Below, piece by piece: positions 4,617-5,034 of a stretch of DNA of 5,034 nt. The notes below the pieces were generated by a model. It made no database searches. It was given only the letters and a program-made list of their open reading frames with translations, and was not told the DNA's origin. Source of the DNA: Gammaproteobacteria bacterium. Lineage in GTDB: Bacteria; Pseudomonadota; Gammaproteobacteria; Chromatiales; Chromatiaceae. Made by a program: the position numbers and the translations under genes. The stretch covers positions 1 to 5,034 of the forward strand of contig JAUVEG010000128.1 in NCBI GenBank assembly GCA_030594925.1, in the 5' to 3' direction. The first letter of the stretch is position 1. Each line of letters opens with the position of its first letter.

Positions 4617-5034
4617 TCATACTTTCCCGAAAATCAGCGCAAACAGCGCCATCTTGATATAAAGGCTGCCGCGCAATTGAGCACAGTGGCAATTATGCGG
4701 AGAGTCTTTCATCAGTACTGTGGACATCTCATTCTGGATTTGCGGGTTAAGCACCAGCGCATCCGGCTTGAGACTCGAGTAGGCATCCACCAGATTCATC
4801 CTGGCCGTATTGGCTGAATAGGGGTGGTGAAAATAGGCCACATCGGTCTCGGGAAGCACCTTCCTGACGGCGCCCATCATGCTCTCCAGCGGGTAGAGTT
4901 CGTGTGCATATTCGATATGCAGGCCGGCGTCATGAAGGTAGGCTTTTTGCTCCTGATCCAGTGGGAAGGCGTTGCGCCCCACAATGGTAATCTTGTCAAT
5001 CGCCCACGGAAATTGGGCGAGTCCATGCAGAAAA
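4617..5034 (-). CDS. Divergent aspartate/ornithine carbamoyltransferase-superfamily protein, C-terminal part
   Basis: The frame is open from the stop TGA (complement of 4617-4619) to the right edge, giving 138 visible residues; the start lies outside. The GTG at 4980-4982 is not taken as the start because homology continues upstream. The segment corresponds to the aspartate/ornithine-binding domain of ATCase-like enzymes, which transfer a carbamoyl group from carbamoyl phosphate to an amine. LHGLAQF at the edge aligns with VHSLTQ of E. coli PyrB, ITIVGRNAFPL with the following strand, LPETDVAYF with the AEVDILYM strand, KPDALVLNPQ with the MKVLHPLPR strand, and SPHNCHCAQLRGSLYIKMALFALIFG with the TPHAWYFQQ...ARQALLALVL C-terminal helix. 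The substrate loops differ: TRVQKER is replaced by HHPYSANTAR, and HPLPR by NPQIQN. It may be a paralogue with another substrate, a non-catalytic homologue, or a decaying copy. The superfamily is fairly sure; the substrate is unknown. Confidence 0.75.
   Translation of the reverse strand, partial: FLHGLAQFPWAIDKITIVGRNAFPLDQEQKAYLHDAGLHIEYAHELYPLESMMGAVRKVLPETDVAYFHHPYSANTARMNLVDAYSSLKPDALVLNPQIQNEMSTVLMKDSPHNCHCAQLRGSLYIKMALFALIFGKV

Noticed and set aside
1..5034. CRISPR array, tRNA or rRNA gene
   Set aside because: No regularly spaced direct repeats, no tRNA-like cloverleaf with TTCGA-type arm, and no rRNA sequence were seen on either strand.

Overview
The window looks like part of a cell-surface polysaccharide (LPS O-antigen, capsule or exopolysaccharide) locus from a proteobacterium, most likely a gammaproteobacterium. 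This rests on the type of sugar-nucleotide genes, the moderately GC-rich coding sequence, and intergenic REP-like hairpin elements of a kind common in that group. No gene in the window fixes the species, so the taxonomic call is an inference.

Layout: (1) 16-1503, plus strand, a phosphomannomutase of the alpha-D-phosphohexomutase superfamily. (2) 1532-2962, minus strand, a bifunctional mannose-1-phosphate guanylyltransferase / mannose-6-phosphate isomerase (ManC/AlgA type), convergent with the mutase across only 28 bp that include most of a perfect 14-bp palindrome. (3) 2963-3344, a 382-bp divergent intergenic region carrying a facing pair of REP-like units and a second small inverted repeat. 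(4) 3345-3896, plus strand, RmlC, dTDP-4-dehydrorhamnose 3,5-epimerase. (5) 3897-4616, a degraded stretch holding a truncated ORF that overlaps the rmlC stop, two multi-hairpin repeat elements, and a broken RelE/ParE-type toxin gene on the minus strand. (6) 4617 to the right edge, minus strand, the C-terminal part of a divergent protein of the aspartate/ornithine carbamoyltransferase superfamily, which continues beyond the window.

Function: the first two enzymes cover the classical fructose-6-P to mannose-6-P to mannose-1-P to GDP-mannose route, with ManC doing the first and last steps and the mutase the middle one. RmlC makes dTDP-4-keto-L-rhamnose for dTDP-L-rhamnose synthesis; its usual partners rmlA, rmlB and rmlD are not here. 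The window thus supplies precursors for mannose (or GDP-mannose-derived sugars) and rhamnose in a surface glycan. The genes do not form one operon: strands alternate and gene boundaries are littered with repeats and remnants, as expected for a locus that has been repeatedly rearranged.

The observations most worth following are the divergent carbamoyltransferase homologue, which lacks the usual HPLPR-type active-site motif, and the frameshifted toxin relic lying directly against a hairpin element. I found no clear evidence for a wholly new multi-gene system in these 5 kb.
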